7,427 bases of DNA from Acidobacteriota bacterium (GTDB lineage Bacteria > Acidobacteriota > Terriglobia > Bryobacterales > Bryobacteraceae). Below the pieces are notes generated by a model. The model was given only the letters and a program-made list of their open reading frames with translations, did not search any database and was not told where the DNA came from. The stretch covers positions 1 through 7,427 of the forward strand of contig JAPKYY010000094.1 in assembly GCA_026394095.1 (NCBI GenBank), written 5' to 3'. The translations under genes and the position numbers were made by a program. Shown piece by piece: positions 6,832-7,427 of the stretch (the first letter of the stretch is position 1; the number at the start of each line of letters is the position of its first letter).

Positions 6832-7427
6832 ATGAAAAATCTCTTTCGGAACATAATCGGCTTGAGTTTTACACTCGCCCTGTTCCTCGGCCTTAGTGCC
6901 AACCCCGCTTTCTCTCAGACCGGCGCAATCGAAGGTACGGTAAAAGGCGTCGACGGCAAGCCCGTCGGCAAAGACGCCGCACTGATCCTCATTGTCCGCA
7001 CGGATATCAAAGGCAACTACAAAGTAAAAACCAACAAAAAAGGCGAATTCTTCCACGCTGGTCTGCCCCTCGGCACCTACGACGTCTCCTGTGAAGTCGA
7101 CGGCAAAATCGTGGATAGCCTCAAGGGCGTCCGCATGCGCCTCGGCGATCCCGTCCCGGTAAGCTTCGACCTTGCCAAGAACGCCGAACGTCAGGCAGCC
7201 ATGCAGAAGGCCGCTGAAACCGGCACCGTTACCAAAGAAATGGAACGCGACATGACTCCCGAACAAAAGGCCGCCCTCGAAAAGCAGGCCAAAGAACGTT
7301 CTGAAGCCATGAAGAAGAACAAAGAACTCAACGACGCCTTCAACGGCGGCATGGAAGCCATGAAAGCCAACAACTTCCAGGGCGCAGTGGATTCCTTCGA
7401 AAAGGCCGCTGCTCTTGATGCAACCCA
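6832..7427 (+). CDS. Secreted protein with carboxypeptidase-regulatory-like domain and TPR (3' end outside window)
   Basis: The 198 complete codons visible begin with a clear signal peptide: MKNLFRN, a hydrophobic core (8-22), and a probable cleavage after NPAFS (24-28). Residues 31-114 look like a carboxypeptidase-regulatory-like beta-sandwich: AIEGTVKGVDGKPV (32-45) opens it, and GEFFHAGLPLGTYDV (71-85) is the usual 'G-x-F-x-x-x-x-L-x-x-G-x-Y-x-V' pattern. A Lys/Ala/Glu-rich helical linker follows (115-164), then a tetratricopeptide repeat (about 166-198, with AMKANNFQGAVDSFEKAAAL). More TPRs probably follow beyond the edge. The protein should sit in the periplasm or envelope as a binding scaffold; the partner is unknown. 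Both domains are common in Acidobacteriota exported proteins. A link to the upstream carboxylase is not indicated except by the short gap. Confidence 0.85.
   Translation, partial: MKNLFRNIIGLSFTLALFLGLSANPAFSQTGAIEGTVKGVDGKPVGKDAALILIVRTDIKGNYKVKTNKKGEFFHAGLPLGTYDVSCEVDGKIVDSLKGVRMRLGDPVPVSFDLAKNAERQAAMQKAAETGTVTKEMERDMTPEQKAALEKQAKERSEAMKKNKELNDAFNGGMEAMKANNFQGAVDSFEKAAALDAT

Noticed and set aside
5881..7266. 461-codon open frame on the minus strand, antisense to the carboxylase and TPR genes
   Set aside because: Its codons are aligned exactly opposite those of both genes, which share one frame. It stays open because TTA, CTA and TCA codons are rare in them. No recognisable domain is visible, and both sense genes are clear family members.

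Overview
The window is a tightly packed piece of bacterial chromosome with six protein genes and no RNA gene, mobile element, CRISPR array or non-coding stretch longer than 43 bases. The best clue to the host is the gene at 4334-5245. It matches, from memory of the family, the 'VWFA-related' secreted proteins that are very numerous in Acidobacteriota (Bryobacterales/Solibacter type). A secreted protein with a carboxypeptidase-regulatory-like fold plus TPR at the right edge fits the same phylum. The assignment is an inference from gene families and base composition, not from a marker gene.

Layout: (1) 1-294, +, the C-terminal part of a MerR-family metal-sensing regulator, cut by the left edge. 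(2) 291-2441, -, a cytosolic c-di-GMP protein with a degenerate receiver, a PAS domain, a degenerate GGDEF and an apparently intact EAL phosphodiesterase domain. (3) 2485-4335, -, selB, the selenocysteine-specific elongation factor. It lies 43 bases upstream of the EAL gene and is probably co-transcribed with it. (4) 4334-5245, +, the secreted VWA-domain protein. (5) 5242-6795, +, the carboxyltransferase (beta) subunit of an acyl-CoA, probably propionyl-CoA, carboxylase, overlapping the end of gene 4. (6) 6832 to the right edge, +, a secreted protein with a carboxypeptidase-regulatory-like domain and a TPR, cut by the window end.

The most distinctive features are architectural. Three of the five gene junctions overlap. 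The convergent pair shares the palindrome CTAG, so both stop codons are TAG. The divergent pair shares the palindrome CATG, so both ATG starts overlap. The tandem pair shares GTGATG, where TGA stop and GTG/ATG start overlap. Synonymous codon choice follows the strand: + genes prefer C-ending codons and - genes prefer G-ending codons, so the + strand is C-rich throughout. This is what strong replication skew would produce, with selB and the EAL gene on the leading strand.

The genes do not form one pathway: metal sensing, c-di-GMP breakdown, selenocysteine decoding, short-chain acyl-CoA metabolism and cell-envelope functions lie side by side. I found no clear evidence for a new multi-gene system. 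The most unusual biochemical points are the pseudoreceiver/pseudo-GGDEF architecture of the phosphodiesterase, a Cys at the substrate-selecting position of the carboxyltransferase, and the possibly leaderless start of the VWA gene inside selB.
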